DNA of 64,000 nucleotides, from contig NZ_JH164926.1 of assembly GCF_000226875.1 (NCBI RefSeq), forward strand, positions 686,658 through 750,657, given 5' to 3'. The number at the start of each line of letters is the position of its first letter. The stretch's first letter is position 1. Position numbers and translations under genes: made by a program. Source of the DNA: Neisseria shayeganii 871. Its GTDB lineage: Bacteria; Pseudomonadota; Gammaproteobacteria; Burkholderiales; Neisseriaceae. Positions 8,340-16,921 of the stretch are shown one piece after another. The notes under the pieces are model-generated. The model was not told the origin of the DNA. It made no database searches and saw only the letters and a list, made by a program, of their open reading frames with translations.

Positions 8340-10256
8340 ATGACGATACTCGCCGTAGAAAACGCCTGCTTTGCCGTCGGCCACGTGCCGCTGTTGGACC
8401 ACGCCGCCTTCCAGCTCGATGCCGGCGAAAAAATCGGCCTCATCGGCCGCAACGGCGCCGGCAAATCGTCGTTTCTGAAAATCCTCGCCGGCGTGCAAAA
8501 GCTCGACGACGGCCACATCGTCATGCAAAACGGCCTCAAAACCGTGTATGTGCCGCAGGAAAGCTTTTTCGACAACGAAGCCAGCGTGTTCGACACCGTT
8601 TCCGAAGGCCTGGGCAGCGTGCGCGAGCTGCTGCGCCGCTACCACCACATCAGCCAAGAGCTGGCCGGCGGCAGCGACGAGGCGCTGATTAAAGAACTCA
8701 ACGAGTTGCAAAACCGAATCGAAGCCGAAAACGGCTGGCAGTTCGACGCCGCCATCCGCCAAACCATCGGCGAATTGGGCCTGCCCGAACACGCCCGCAT
8801 CGGCGATTTGAGCGGCGGCCAGAAAAAGCGCGTAGCCCTGGCCCAAGCCTGGGTGCAGAAACCCGACCTGCTGCTGCTCGACGAACCCACCAACCACCTC
8901 GACATCGACGCCATCATCTGGCTGGAAAACCTGCTGCAGCAGTTTTCAGGTAGCCTGGTGGTGATCACCCACGACCGCCGTTTTCTCGACAACATCGCCA
9001 AGCGCATCGTCGAACTCGACCGCGGCACCCTGCGCTCCTACCCCGGCAGCTTCGCCAAATACAGCGAAAAAAAAGCGCAAGAGCTGGCGGTGGAAGCCGA
9101 ACACAACCGCCTGTTCGACAAATTCCACGCCCAAGAAGAAGCCTGGATCCGCAAAGGCATCGAAGCGCGGCGCACCCGCAACGAAGGCCGCGTGCGCCGC
9201 TTGGAAGAACTGCGCCGCCAGCGCGCCGAACGGCGCGAACGCCAAGGCCAGGTGAATTTCAAACTCAATGCCGGCGAAAAAAGCGGCAAAATCATCGCCG
9301 AGCTGGAGCACGCCGGCTTTGCCTACGGCGACCACGTCATCATGCGCGACTTCTCCGCCGTGATTCAGCGCGGCGACAAAATCGGCCTCATCGGCCCCAA
9401 CGGCATCGGTAAAACCACCTTCCTCAAACTGATTCTGGGCGAACTTTCCCCCACCTCCGGCCGCATCCGCCTCGGCAGCAAACAGGAAGTGGCCTATTTC
9501 GACCAATTCCGCAGCGCGCTCAACGAAAACGACACCGTGTTCTACACCCTCGGCCAAGGCAACGACTATGTGGACATCGGCGGCAAACGCAAACACGTGA
9601 TGAGCTATCTGGAAGACTTCCTCTTCCACCCCGCCCGCGCCCACAGCCCCGTCTCCTCCCTTTCCGGCGGCGAACGCAACCGCCTGCTATTGGCGAAACT
9701 GTTTACCCGCCCGGCCAATATTCTGGTGCTCGACGAACCCACCAACGATTTGGACATCGACACCCAAGAGCTGCTGGAAGAACTGCTGCGCGATTACAGC
9801 GGCACCGTGTTTCTGGTCAGCCACGACCGCATGTTTCTCGACAACGTCATCACCCAAAGCATTGTTTTCGAGGGCAACGGCTACCTGAAAGAATACATCG
9901 GCGGCTACCAAGACTATTTGGACGCCAAACAGCGCGAACAGCACATCGCCACCTCCGCCGCCCCCAAAACCGCCGCCCCGGCGCTTGAAGGCGGAAAAAG
10001 CCGCCCCAAAGCCAAGCGCAGCATCAAACTTTCCTACAAAGAACAACGCGAACTCAACTCCCTGCCCGACGAAATCGCCGCCCTCGAAACCGAACAGGCG
10101 GCAGTAAACGCCCAACTGACCGAACCCGACATTTTCAAAGACTACACCCGCGCCGCCGAACTGCAACAACGCCACGACACCCTCGAAGCCCTGCTGCTGG
10201 AAAAACTGGAACGCTGGGAAATATTGGAAGCCAAGCAAAACGGGCAGATGCTGTAG
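8340..10256 (+). CDS. uup: ABC-F family ATPase Uup
   Basis: 638 residues with two ABC cassettes and no membrane segments. First cassette: Walker A GRNGAGKS (36-43), signature LSGGQKKR, Walker B LLLLDEPTNHLD. Second cassette: GPNGIGKT, LSGGERNR, ILVLDEPTNDLD. The C-terminal tail (KLSYKEQRELNSLPDEIAALETEQ..., about 560-635) is the coiled-coil DNA-binding domain that marks Uup among ABC-F proteins. Uup influences transposon excision and ribosome-related functions in E. coli. Two DUS copies lie in frame, giving SGSL and GYLK. Confidence 0.93.
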   Translation: MTILAVENACFAVGHVPLLDHAAFQLDAGEKIGLIGRNGAGKSSFLKILAGVQKLDDGHIVMQNGLKTVYVPQESFFDNEASVFDTVSEGLGSVRELLRRYHHISQELAGGSDEALIKELNELQNRIEAENGWQFDAAIRQTIGELGLPEHARIGDLSGGQKKRVALAQAWVQKPDLLLLDEPTNHLDIDAIIWLENLLQQFSGSLVVITHDRRFLDNIAKRIVELDRGTLRSYPGSFAKYSEKKAQELAVEAEHNRLFDKFHAQEEAWIRKGIEARRTRNEGRVRRLEELRRQRAERRERQGQVNFKLNAGEKSGKIIAELEHAGFAYGDHVIMRDFSAVIQRGDKIGLIGPNGIGKTTFLKLILGELSPTSGRIRLGSKQEVAYFDQFRSALNENDTVFYTLGQGNDYVDIGGKRKHVMSYLEDFLFHPARAHSPVSSLSGGERNRLLLAKLFTRPANILVLDEPTNDLDIDTQELLEELLRDYSGTVFLVSHDRMFLDNVITQSIVFEGNGYLKEYIGGYQDYLDAKQREQHIATSAAPKTAAPALEGGKSRPKAKRSIKLSYKEQRELNSLPDEIAALETEQAAVNAQLTEPDIFKDYTRAAELQQRHDTLEALLLEKLERWEILEAKQNGQML

Positions 10257-10394
10257 CCCTGCCCGCCTCATTACATGAGACCTGAATTTCAATCTCATCA
10301 GTCGGTTTGAAACCCTTAATTAATAAATCAAATAGAATTGAAGGGGCTGTCCTAGACAAATAGGGCATATTAACTTTAGCTTAGAATATTCCCT

Positions 10395-11150
10395 ATGATG
10401 AGAAAAAGCCGTCTGGGCCAGCGCAAGCAAAACAAACTGATGGAACTGTTTGTTGCAGAAGTCACTGCACGCGTTGCAGCAAAGTTGGCTGGTGTTAATA
10501 AAATACAGTAGCCACTCCCATCATCTTCGCTTACCCATCTACCTTGGAAATGTTTGACGGCGAAATTGAGGCGCTGAAAGCTATTTTGACGGCCAACGCA
10601 AAGGCAAACGTGGTCGCGGTGCAACCGGAAAAGTAGCCGTATTCGGGCTTTTGAAGCATAACGGTAAAGTTTATACTGTTGCCGTACCCAATACCGGAAG
10701 TCACTTTGCTGCCGATTATCCGCAAGCAAGTACAGCCGAGACCTTAGACTTTTGCAAAACCCCCAGATGTGGATGCAGTTCAAGGCGTAGCAGCACAGCG
10801 AGCGTGAACGCCAGGAATCCCCGTGGGACAGGCATATCACACGATAGGCAAGCGAGCGAGCAGTACCCTTAGGGCATAAACGCACAACGCAGAAATGAGC
10901 CGCAGATGGGGGTTTTGCAAAGGTCTCAGCCGGACAGCATTGTCTATACGGATGGTTACCGCAGTGATGACGTTTTGGATGTAAGCGAGTTTGCCCATTT
11001 CCCCATTAACCACAATACCCATTTTGCCCGGAAGTAAAATCACATTAATGGAATTGAGAAATTTTGGAACCAGGCCAAACCCCATTTGCGTTAAGTTTAA
11101 CGACATCCCTAAAAACATTTTGAGTTGTATTTGAAGGAAGGCGTGCGAAT
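10395..11150 (+). pseudogene. IS1016-type transposase, multiply broken
   Basis: The N-terminus reads MMRKSRLGQRKQNKLMELFVAEVTARVAAKLAGVNKIQ, then a stop. Later fragments in other frames are recognisable as IS1016: LEMFDGEIEA, GKVAVFGLLKHNGKVYTVAVPNTG, then after the MITE SIVYTDGYRSDDVLDVSEFAHFPINHNTHFA. At least one stop, frameshifts and a 190-bp insertion disrupt it. The catalytic D-E-S region is altered. Non-functional. Confidence 0.85.
10738..10927 (+). repeat. MITE copy inside the IS1016-like element
   Basis: 190 bp. The right end TTTTGCAAAGGTCTC is intact; the left end is GAGACCTT with 8 extra bases before TTTTGCAAAA. AGCC flanks both sides (10734-10737, 10928-10931), so this insertion is younger than the IS1016 copy. 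Long variant that includes the GTGGGACAG and CCTTAGGGCAT segments. Confidence 0.88.
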
Positions 11151-11267
11151 GGCGGTTTAACAACAGTGAAATAAAAGCTCAGATTTCCATCTGAAAACAA
11201 TTAGTAGAATATAATTTGCCCCAGTTATCTGGGACAGCCCCTAAATATATTATCAAAGATAATCTTA

Positions 11268-11837
11268 ATGCTTCTTTTCATCGACAACTACGACAGCTTC
11301 ACTTACAACATCGTGCAATACTTCGCCGAACTGGGCCAAGAAGTATTGGTACGGCGTAACGACGATATTTCTTTATCAGAAATCGAAGCACTCCACCCCC
11401 GATATTTGGTCATCGGCCCCGGGCCCTGTTCGCCCAAGGAAGCCGGTATTTCGGTGGCCGCCATGCAGCATTTTGCCGGCAAGCTGCCGATTATGGGGGT
11501 TTGCCTAGGGCATCAAACCATAGGCGAAGCTTTCGGCGGGCAGATTGTGCGGGCCAAAACGCTGATGCACGGCAAAGTGTCTCCGGTGCATCATCACGGC
11601 AGCGGCATGTTTGCGGGCTTGCCCAACCCTGTCACCTGCACCCGCTATCACAGCTTGGTCATCGACCGTGCTAGCCTGCCGGAATGCTTGGAAATTACAG
11701 CGTGGACGGATGACGGCGAAATCATGGGGGTGCGCCACAAGCAGTTCCCCATTGAAGGCGTTCAATTCCACCCCGAAGCCCTGCTCACCGAACACGGCCA
11801 CGATATGCTGCGCAACTTCTTGCAACAGCATGTTTGA
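11268..11837 (+). CDS. trpG: Anthranilate synthase component II (glutamine amidotransferase)
   Basis: 189 residues. Releases ammonia from glutamine for anthranilate (or aminodeoxychorismate) synthesis. Class I amidotransferase triad: Cys79 in GVCLGHQ, His168 and Glu170 in QFHPE. The N-terminal [13 protein letters not shown] is typical of TrpG/PabA, and the protein may serve both tryptophan and folate pathways. The start lacks a good Shine-Dalgarno sequence, and the IS1016-like end is only 26 bp upstream, so the native control region seems displaced. A MITE follows 28 bp after the stop. trpD lies 1.9 kb downstream, separated by other genes. Confidence 0.95.
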   Translation: MLLFIDNYDSFTYNIVQYFAELGQEVLVRRNDDISLSEIEALHPRYLVIGPGPCSPKEAGISVAAMQHFAGKLPIMGVCLGHQTIGEAFGGQIVRAKTLMHGKVSPVHHHGSGMFAGLPNPVTCTRYHSLVIDRASLPECLEITAWTDDGEIMGVRHKQFPIEGVQFHPEALLTEHGHDMLRNFLQQHV

Positions 11838-11865
11838 TGGAACCAAATGCTGCCCAAAGCAGCTT

Positions 11866-12024
11866 GAGACCTTTGCAAACCCCCATCTGCGGCGCATTTC
11901 TGCGTTGTGCGTTTATGCCCTAAGGGTACTGCTCACTCACTTGCCTATCTGTATGATATGTCTGCGTTCGCTGCGCTGCTACGCCTTGAACTGCATCCAC
12001 ATCTGGGGGTTTTGCAAAGGTCTC
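11866..12024 (-). repeat. MITE copy
   Basis: 159 bp with 15-bp class ends (GAGACCTTTGCAAAC and TTTTGCAAAGGTCTC). Perfect 5-bp flanking duplication AGCTT (11861-11865 and 12025-12029). The target is not a DUS in this case. Confidence 0.92.
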
Positions 12025-12114
12025 AGCTTGCCCACCCTCTCCCACCGCAGCCATTTGTCTGCCGCAGCGGTTTTCAGGTAAGCTATGCGCCGATTTTTCT
12101 GTTTTGGAGCCGCC

Positions 12115-12597
12115 ATGTTTGCCTCACGCTTACTGACTGGTTTCACACTGGCCATCTTGGGCAGCTCAACGCTTAGCGGTTGCGCTTTCGGCACGCACGA
12201 GCATGTCAGCCGTGCCAGCCGCGAAGCTGTGCCGCCTGCGCTGGATGCCCAGACTACAAACGTGCCGTTCGACACCCCGCACTATTTTGTGCATCGCGGA
12301 CGATACTATGTGTTGCAGATACAGTCCGACAGCAGCGGCCGGCAAGCCCTGTTGGCCGAGGTCGGCAGCCGCCTGATTTCCTCGGAGCTGGCCGCCTGGC
12401 AGAGCAATCCGGAAACCAAAATCCTGTATCGGGGCGCTTACCGCAATCCGCTGCCGGTTCACCTGCCCGGCGGCGTGGCTTATCTGCAGATTGAAAACGA
12501 TGAGCGCGTGTGGCTGCTGAACCGCCGGCAACAACCGCTTTCCTGCCACCCCTACCGCTCTTGCCGTCGGAATCTGTTTTCCGTTCCGCGCCGATAA
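12115..12597 (+). CDS. Hypothetical lipoprotein
   Basis: 160 residues from the ATG at 12115, which has TTGGAG upstream (the frame is open back to 12085). A type II signal peptide is clear: FASRLLTGFTLAILGSSTLSGC, with lipobox LSGC. The mature part has no family I recognise. It carries YFVHRGRYYVLQIQSDSSGRQALLAEVGSRLISSELAAW and ends in an arginine-rich tail. Probably membrane-anchored by lipid; it may be co-transcribed with the membrane protein that starts 18 bp downstream. Confidence 0.75.
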   Translation: MFASRLLTGFTLAILGSSTLSGCAFGTHEHVSRASREAVPPALDAQTTNVPFDTPHYFVHRGRYYVLQIQSDSSGRQALLAEVGSRLISSELAAWQSNPETKILYRGAYRNPLPVHLPGGVAYLQIENDERVWLLNRRQQPLSCHPYRSCRRNLFSVPRR

Positions 12598-12614
12598 ACG
12601 CCGCTCCAACCGAT

Positions 12615-13199
12615 ATGCCCACTTCCCAACGATACCGCTTGGAACCAGGCGCCGGCATGCTGACCCTGTCTCTGCCGCCGGTGAAGCACTGGCAAAACAT
12701 ACTCTTCTGTGCTGCGGAATTGCTGATCTGCCTGATCTCCTCCGTCAAGGTTCTGCCCTATTATCTGCACACCGTCCAAACATTCAGCGCCAACAACGGG
12801 CTGTTCAACCTGATCTGGCTGCTGATATGGTGCTTGATTTGCTTTGCCGCCCTGCGTCGCGCGGCCTGGCTGTTTTTCGGCGCCCAAGTCTTGCAAGTCA
12901 GGCCGGGCGAGCTTGGCTTTCAGCGCCAACTGTTCGGTTTGCCGATCAGCCCTTGGCGCCGCTATACCGGTGCCGACATCAAACGTTGGCATCATGACAC
13001 CGAAACACCGCCAGACGATAGCCGAACGCCGCCGTTTATGGTCGAATGGCTCACGCCCATACACACCTGGCTGCGCTTTGACTACCAAGGCAAGCTGATT
13101 ACCTTGTGCCAATGCCTCAATGAAGAAGAAGCCATCGACATCAGCCGCACCTTGCAACCCTATCTGCCGCAAGCCCGCGCCGTTGCCGAGGCTACCTGA
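12615..13199 (+). CDS. Hypothetical membrane protein
   Basis: 194 residues from MPTSQRYRLE. Two hydrophobic helices (WQNILFCAAELLICLISSVKVLPYYL and LFNLIWLLIWCLICFAALRRAAWLFFGA) are followed by a soluble C-terminal domain (about 90-194). The frame extends upstream to 12510 but overlaps the lipoprotein gene, so the later start is preferred. Its stop codon TGA is supplied by a DUS (C-terminus AEAT). No family recognised. Confidence 0.7.
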   Translation: MPTSQRYRLEPGAGMLTLSLPPVKHWQNILFCAAELLICLISSVKVLPYYLHTVQTFSANNGLFNLIWLLIWCLICFAALRRAAWLFFGAQVLQVRPGELGFQRQLFGLPISPWRRYTGADIKRWHHDTETPPDDSRTPPFMVEWLTPIHTWLRFDYQGKLITLCQCLNEEEAIDISRTLQPYLPQARAVAEAT

Positions 13200-13234
13200 A
13201 ACGGTCTGCACACACTTTATTCAAGGAATCCGAA

Positions 13235-13681
13235 ATGTCCTTAAAAACCCGTCTCAACGACGACATGAAAACCGCCCTCAAAGCCAAAGACCAAACCGCT
13301 TTGTCCACCATCCGCCTGGCCAATGCCGAAATCAAACGCTTTGAAGTGGACGAACGCAGCGAAGCCGACGATGCCAAAATCGTCGCCATTCTGGGCAAAA
13401 TGATCAAACAGCGTAAAGACAGCGCCGCCATATACAGCCAGGCAGGGCGTCAGGAAATGGCCGCTCAAGAATTGGCCGAAATCGACATTCTGCAGCGCTA
13501 TCTGCCCGAGATGCTGTCTGCCGAGGCAATCGAAGCCGCCGTTGCCGCCGCCATCGCCGAAACCGGCGCCGCCGGCATGGCCGATATGGGCAAAGTGATG
13601 GGGGTGCTGAAAACCCGTTTGGCCGGCCAAGCCGACATGGCCGAAGTCAGCCGCCTGTTGAAAGCCGCCTTAAGCCGCTGA
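13235..13681 (+). CDS. yqeY: GatB/YqeY domain protein
   Basis: 148 residues matching the YqeY family: [34 protein letters not shown] at the start and the [17 protein letters not shown] motif near the C-terminus. The latter resembles the tRNA-binding tail domain of GatB. The role is not established; it often neighbours rpsU or dnaG elsewhere, not here. Start with AAGGAATCC upstream. Its stop overlaps a frame extending into trpD by one base, but the real trpD start is 72 bp later. Confidence 0.9.
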   Translation: MSLKTRLNDDMKTALKAKDQTALSTIRLANAEIKRFEVDERSEADDAKIVAILGKMIKQRKDSAAIYSQAGRQEMAAQELAEIDILQRYLPEMLSAEAIEAAVAAAIAETGAAGMADMGKVMGVLKTRLAGQADMAEVSRLLKAALSR

Positions 13682-13752
13682 TGTGCCATCCATCAACACA
13701 CCGCATCCTCCTAATCGGGCTACCTGAGAACCGCCCTAAACAGAAAGACCCT

Positions 13753-14784
13753 ATGATTACCCCGCAACAAGCGCTCAACCGATTAATCGACCAAAACGAA
13801 CTCTTCCAAGACGAAATGGCCGGCCTGATGCGCCAAATCATGCGCGGCGAAGTCCAACCCGAGCTGATTGCCGCCTTGCTGGTGGGCCTGCGCATCAAAG
13901 TGGAAACCGTTTCCGAAATCGCCGCCGCCGCCGCCGTGATGCGCGAGTTCGCCGCCAAAGTGCCCGTGCGCCAAGCCGAGCATCTGGTGGATGTAGTAGG
14001 CACCGGCGGCGACAACGCCCACACCTTCAACATCTCCAGCACCGCCATGTTTGTGGCCGCCGCCTCCGGCGCTAAAGTGGCCAAACACGGCGGCCGCAGC
14101 GTGTCTTCTTCCAGCGGCTCGGCCGACGTGATGGAGCTGGCCGGCATTTCGCTGGCCCTGTCGCCGGAACAAGTGGGCGCCTGCATCGACCAAGTTGGCG
14201 CCGGCTTCATGTTCGCCCCCAACCACCACAGCAGCATGAAATACGTCGCCCCCGTACGCCGCGCCTTGGGCGTACGCACCATGTTCAATATTCTCGGCCC
14301 GCTCACCAACCCCGCCGGCGCACCCAACCAAGTGCTCGGCGTGTTCCACATCGACTTGGTGGGCATTCTCTCCCGCGTGCTGCAACAACTCGGCAGCCGC
14401 CACGTGCTGGTGGTGCACGGCCACGACGGCTTGGACGAAATCACCCTGACTGGCCCCACCCGCGTGGCCGAACTCAAAGACGGCATCATTGCCGAATACG
14501 ACATCCATCCCGAACAATTCGGCCTGCCGCTGCAACGCGATTTGTCCGACATTCAGGTAGCCTCCGCCGCCGAATCGCTGGCCATGATGAACAGCGTGCT
14601 GCAAGGCGATGCCGGCGCCCACCGCGACATCGTGCTGCTCAACGCCGCCGCCACCCTGTATGCCGGCCAAGTGGCCGCCACCTTGGAAGACGGCGTGGCC
14701 TTGGCGCAAGAAGCCATAGACAGCGGCAAAGCTTTGGCCAAACGCGCCGAGCTGGCGGCCTTCACCCACACCTTCCACCACTGA
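13753..14784 (+). CDS. trpD: Anthranilate phosphoribosyltransferase
   Basis: 343 residues. Transfers the phosphoribosyl group of PRPP to anthranilate, the second step of tryptophan synthesis from chorismate. The family signature [15 protein letters not shown] is at about 82-96 (PRPP loop GTGGD at 83-87), followed by [21 protein letters not shown]. Start at 13753 ([13 protein letters not shown]); the longer frame to 13681 runs through a DUS-like stretch. trpG, trpD and trpA are dispersed in this window rather than in one operon. Confidence 0.96.
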   Translation: MITPQQALNRLIDQNELFQDEMAGLMRQIMRGEVQPELIAALLVGLRIKVETVSEIAAAAAVMREFAAKVPVRQAEHLVDVVGTGGDNAHTFNISSTAMFVAAASGAKVAKHGGRSVSSSSGSADVMELAGISLALSPEQVGACIDQVGAGFMFAPNHHSSMKYVAPVRRALGVRTMFNILGPLTNPAGAPNQVLGVFHIDLVGILSRVLQQLGSRHVLVVHGHDGLDEITLTGPTRVAELKDGIIAEYDIHPEQFGLPLQRDLSDIQVASAAESLAMMNSVLQGDAGAHRDIVLLNAAATLYAGQVAATLEDGVALAQEAIDSGKALAKRAELAAFTHTFHH

Positions 14785-14892
14785 ACCGGCCCGATCCAGC
14801 CGCAAAACCGCCGCCCCGCCAGAGCAAAGGCTACCTGAAAACCGACAACGCAAATTTCAGCCAAGCCAAACCCCACAACACAGGAACACAGC

Positions 14893-15495
14893 ATGAGCAA
14901 CACCACCGGCCACGAAGTCAGCCGCGCCGAATATTGGCAGCAGCGCTACGAACAAGGCTACACCGGCTGGGACATGCGCGGCATCTCCCCGCCCCTCAAA
15001 GCCTATTTCGACCAGCTTAAGTGCCGCGACCTGCGCATACTGATTCCCGGCGCCGGCAACGCCTATGAAGCCGCCTATCTGCATCAAGCCGGCTTTTCCG
15101 AAGTATATGTGCTCGATTTCGCCGAAATACCGCTGCGCCGCTTTGCCGAACAGCAAGCCGACTTCCCGGCCGAGCATCTTGTTTGTGCCGACTTTTTCAC
15201 CTGGCAGGCCGAACCCTTCGACCTCGTGGTGGAACAAACCTTTTTCTGCGCCATCGATCCCGCCCGGCGCACCGAATATGCCCAAAAAACCCACCGCCTG
15301 CTCAAAGCAGGCGGGCGCTTGGTCGGCCTGCTGTTCGACTGCGAATTCAAAAACGGCCCGCCGTTTTCCGGCAGCCGCGCCGAATACGAAACCCTGTTTG
15401 CACCTTATTTCGACTTCGCCACCTTCGAAACCTGCCACAACTCCGTCGGCCCGCGGGCCGGGCGCGAGCTGTTCATCAACCTGATTAAAAAATAA
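14893..15495 (+). CDS. TPMT-family SAM-dependent methyltransferase
   Basis: 200 residues. The N-terminal EYWQQRYEQGYTGWDMRGISPPLKAYF and the SAM loop ILIPGAGNAYEAAYLHQAG (about 50-68) are typical of the thiopurine S-methyltransferase-like family. VEQTFFCAIDPARRTEYAQ is the following conserved block. Members methylate thiol, selenium or tellurium compounds; the substrate here cannot be decided. Ribosome site AGGAAC; the next gene starts 14 bp after the stop, suggesting co-transcription. Confidence 0.85.
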   Translation: MSNTTGHEVSRAEYWQQRYEQGYTGWDMRGISPPLKAYFDQLKCRDLRILIPGAGNAYEAAYLHQAGFSEVYVLDFAEIPLRRFAEQQADFPAEHLVCADFFTWQAEPFDLVVEQTFFCAIDPARRTEYAQKTHRLLKAGGRLVGLLFDCEFKNGPPFSGSRAEYETLFAPYFDFATFETCHNSVGPRAGRELFINLIKK

Positions 15496-15509
15496 GTCTC
15501 GGAGACACC

Positions 15510-16895
15510 ATGCCCGACATCGCCCCCGATATTTTCAAAGCCTACGACATCCGCGGCATCGTCGGCCGCAACCTCACCGAAGAGGCCGCCTATCTCATCG
15601 GCCGCGCGATAGCCGCCCGCGCCGCGGCGCAAGGCATCTGCGAAATCGCCCTCGGCCGCGACGGCCGCCTCAGCGGCCCCGCCCTGATGGCCGCGCTGGC
15701 CCGCGGCCTCACCGACAGCAGCCTCAAGGTGCTCAACGTGGGCATGGTGGCCACCCCCATGCTCTATTTTGCTGCCGTGCAGCATTGCGGCGGCAGCGGC
15801 GTGATGATCACCGGCAGCCACAACCCGCCCGACTACAACGGCTTCAAAATGATGCTCGGCGGGCAAACCCTGGCCGGCGACAACATCCAGGCCCTGCGCC
15901 ACCGCATCGAAACGGAAGATTTTGTTTCAGGTAGCCCGCACGGCCATGTGCGCCAACACGACATCGCCGCCGAATACCAAAACCACATCAGCGGCCACAT
16001 CCGCCTGGCCCGCCCGCTGAAAATCGTCATCGACGCCGGCAACGGCGTGGCCGGCGCTTTTGCCGGCAAGCTGTACCGAGCCTTGGGCTGCGACGTTACC
16101 GAACTCTTCTGCGAGGTGGACGGCCACTTCCCCAACCACCATCCCGATCCGGCCAAACCGGAAAATCTGCAAGACCTGATGCGCGCCCTGCGCGAGAGCG
16201 ACGCCGAAATCGGCCTGGCCTTCGACGGCGACGGCGACCGCTTGGGCGTGGTCACCAAAGCCGGCCACATCATCTACCCCGACCGCCAGCTGATGCTGTT
16301 CGCCCAAGACGTGCTTTCACGCCACCCCGGCGCCAAGATTATTTTCGACGTCAAATCCAGCCGCCTGCTCACGCCATGGATCACCGAACACGGCGGCGAA
16401 GCCATCATGGGCAAAACCGGCCACAGCTTTATGAAAGCGGCGATGAAACAGCACGGCGCGCTGCTGGCGGGCGAAATGAGCGGCCATGTGTTTTTCAAAG
16501 AACGCTGGTTCGGCTTTGACGACGGCCTCTACGCCGGTGCCCGCCTGCTGGAAATCCTTTCAGCTAGCCCCGACCCCAGCGCCGTGCTCGACGCCCTGCC
16601 CGAAGGCGTGTCCACCCCCGAAATCAATATTGACGTGCCCGCCGGCGAAAACGGCCACGCCCTCATCGCCGAATTGGCCGCGCAAGCCCGCTTTGCAGGC
16701 GAGCAGCAACGCATCACCCTCGACGGCCTGCGGGTGGAGTTTGCCGACGGCTTCGGCCTGATGCGCGCCTCCAACACCACGCCGGTGCTGGTGCTGCGCT
16801 TCGAGGCCGACAACGCAGCAGCGCTGGCGCGCATTCAGGCGCAATTCCGCACCGTCATCGACCGCCGCCCCGGCTTGATTTGGCCGCAAGCCTAA
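15510..16895 (+). CDS. Phosphomannomutase/phosphoglucomutase
   Basis: 461 residues of the alpha-D-phosphohexomutase family (AlgC/Pgm type). Interconverts hexose 1- and 6-phosphates for LPS and exopolysaccharide precursors. Seen: N-terminal FKAYDIRG, phosphoserine loop TGSHNP (Ser103), metal-binding DGDGDR (239-244), sugar-binding GEMSGH, and a C-terminal phosphate loop RASNTTPVLVLRFEA. A DUS inside the gene gives SGSP in a loop. Spacing of 14 bp to the upstream methyltransferase and 26 bp to mnmC suggests an operon. Confidence 0.95.
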   Translation: MPDIAPDIFKAYDIRGIVGRNLTEEAAYLIGRAIAARAAAQGICEIALGRDGRLSGPALMAALARGLTDSSLKVLNVGMVATPMLYFAAVQHCGGSGVMITGSHNPPDYNGFKMMLGGQTLAGDNIQALRHRIETEDFVSGSPHGHVRQHDIAAEYQNHISGHIRLARPLKIVIDAGNGVAGAFAGKLYRALGCDVTELFCEVDGHFPNHHPDPAKPENLQDLMRALRESDAEIGLAFDGDGDRLGVVTKAGHIIYPDRQLMLFAQDVLSRHPGAKIIFDVKSSRLLTPWITEHGGEAIMGKTGHSFMKAAMKQHGALLAGEMSGHVFFKERWFGFDDGLYAGARLLEILSASPDPSAVLDALPEGVSTPEINIDVPAGENGHALIAELAAQARFAGEQQRITLDGLRVEFADGFGLMRASNTTPVLVLRFEADNAAALARIQAQFRTVIDRRPGLIWPQA

Positions 16896-16921
16896 AAACC
16901 TGTTCCCAACCGCCACCCACC

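Larger units (their letters stand above)
10343..11241 (+). mobile_element. Dead IS1016-like element with a nested MITE
   Basis: Terminal inverted repeats GGGGCTGTCC (10343) and GGACAGCCCC (ending 11241) match IS1016 of the IS1595 family. Without the inserted MITE (10738-10927) and its 4-bp duplication the element is about 705 bp, the usual IS1016 size. No clear 8-bp target duplication remains. The right end lies 26 bp before the trpG start. Confidence 0.85.
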
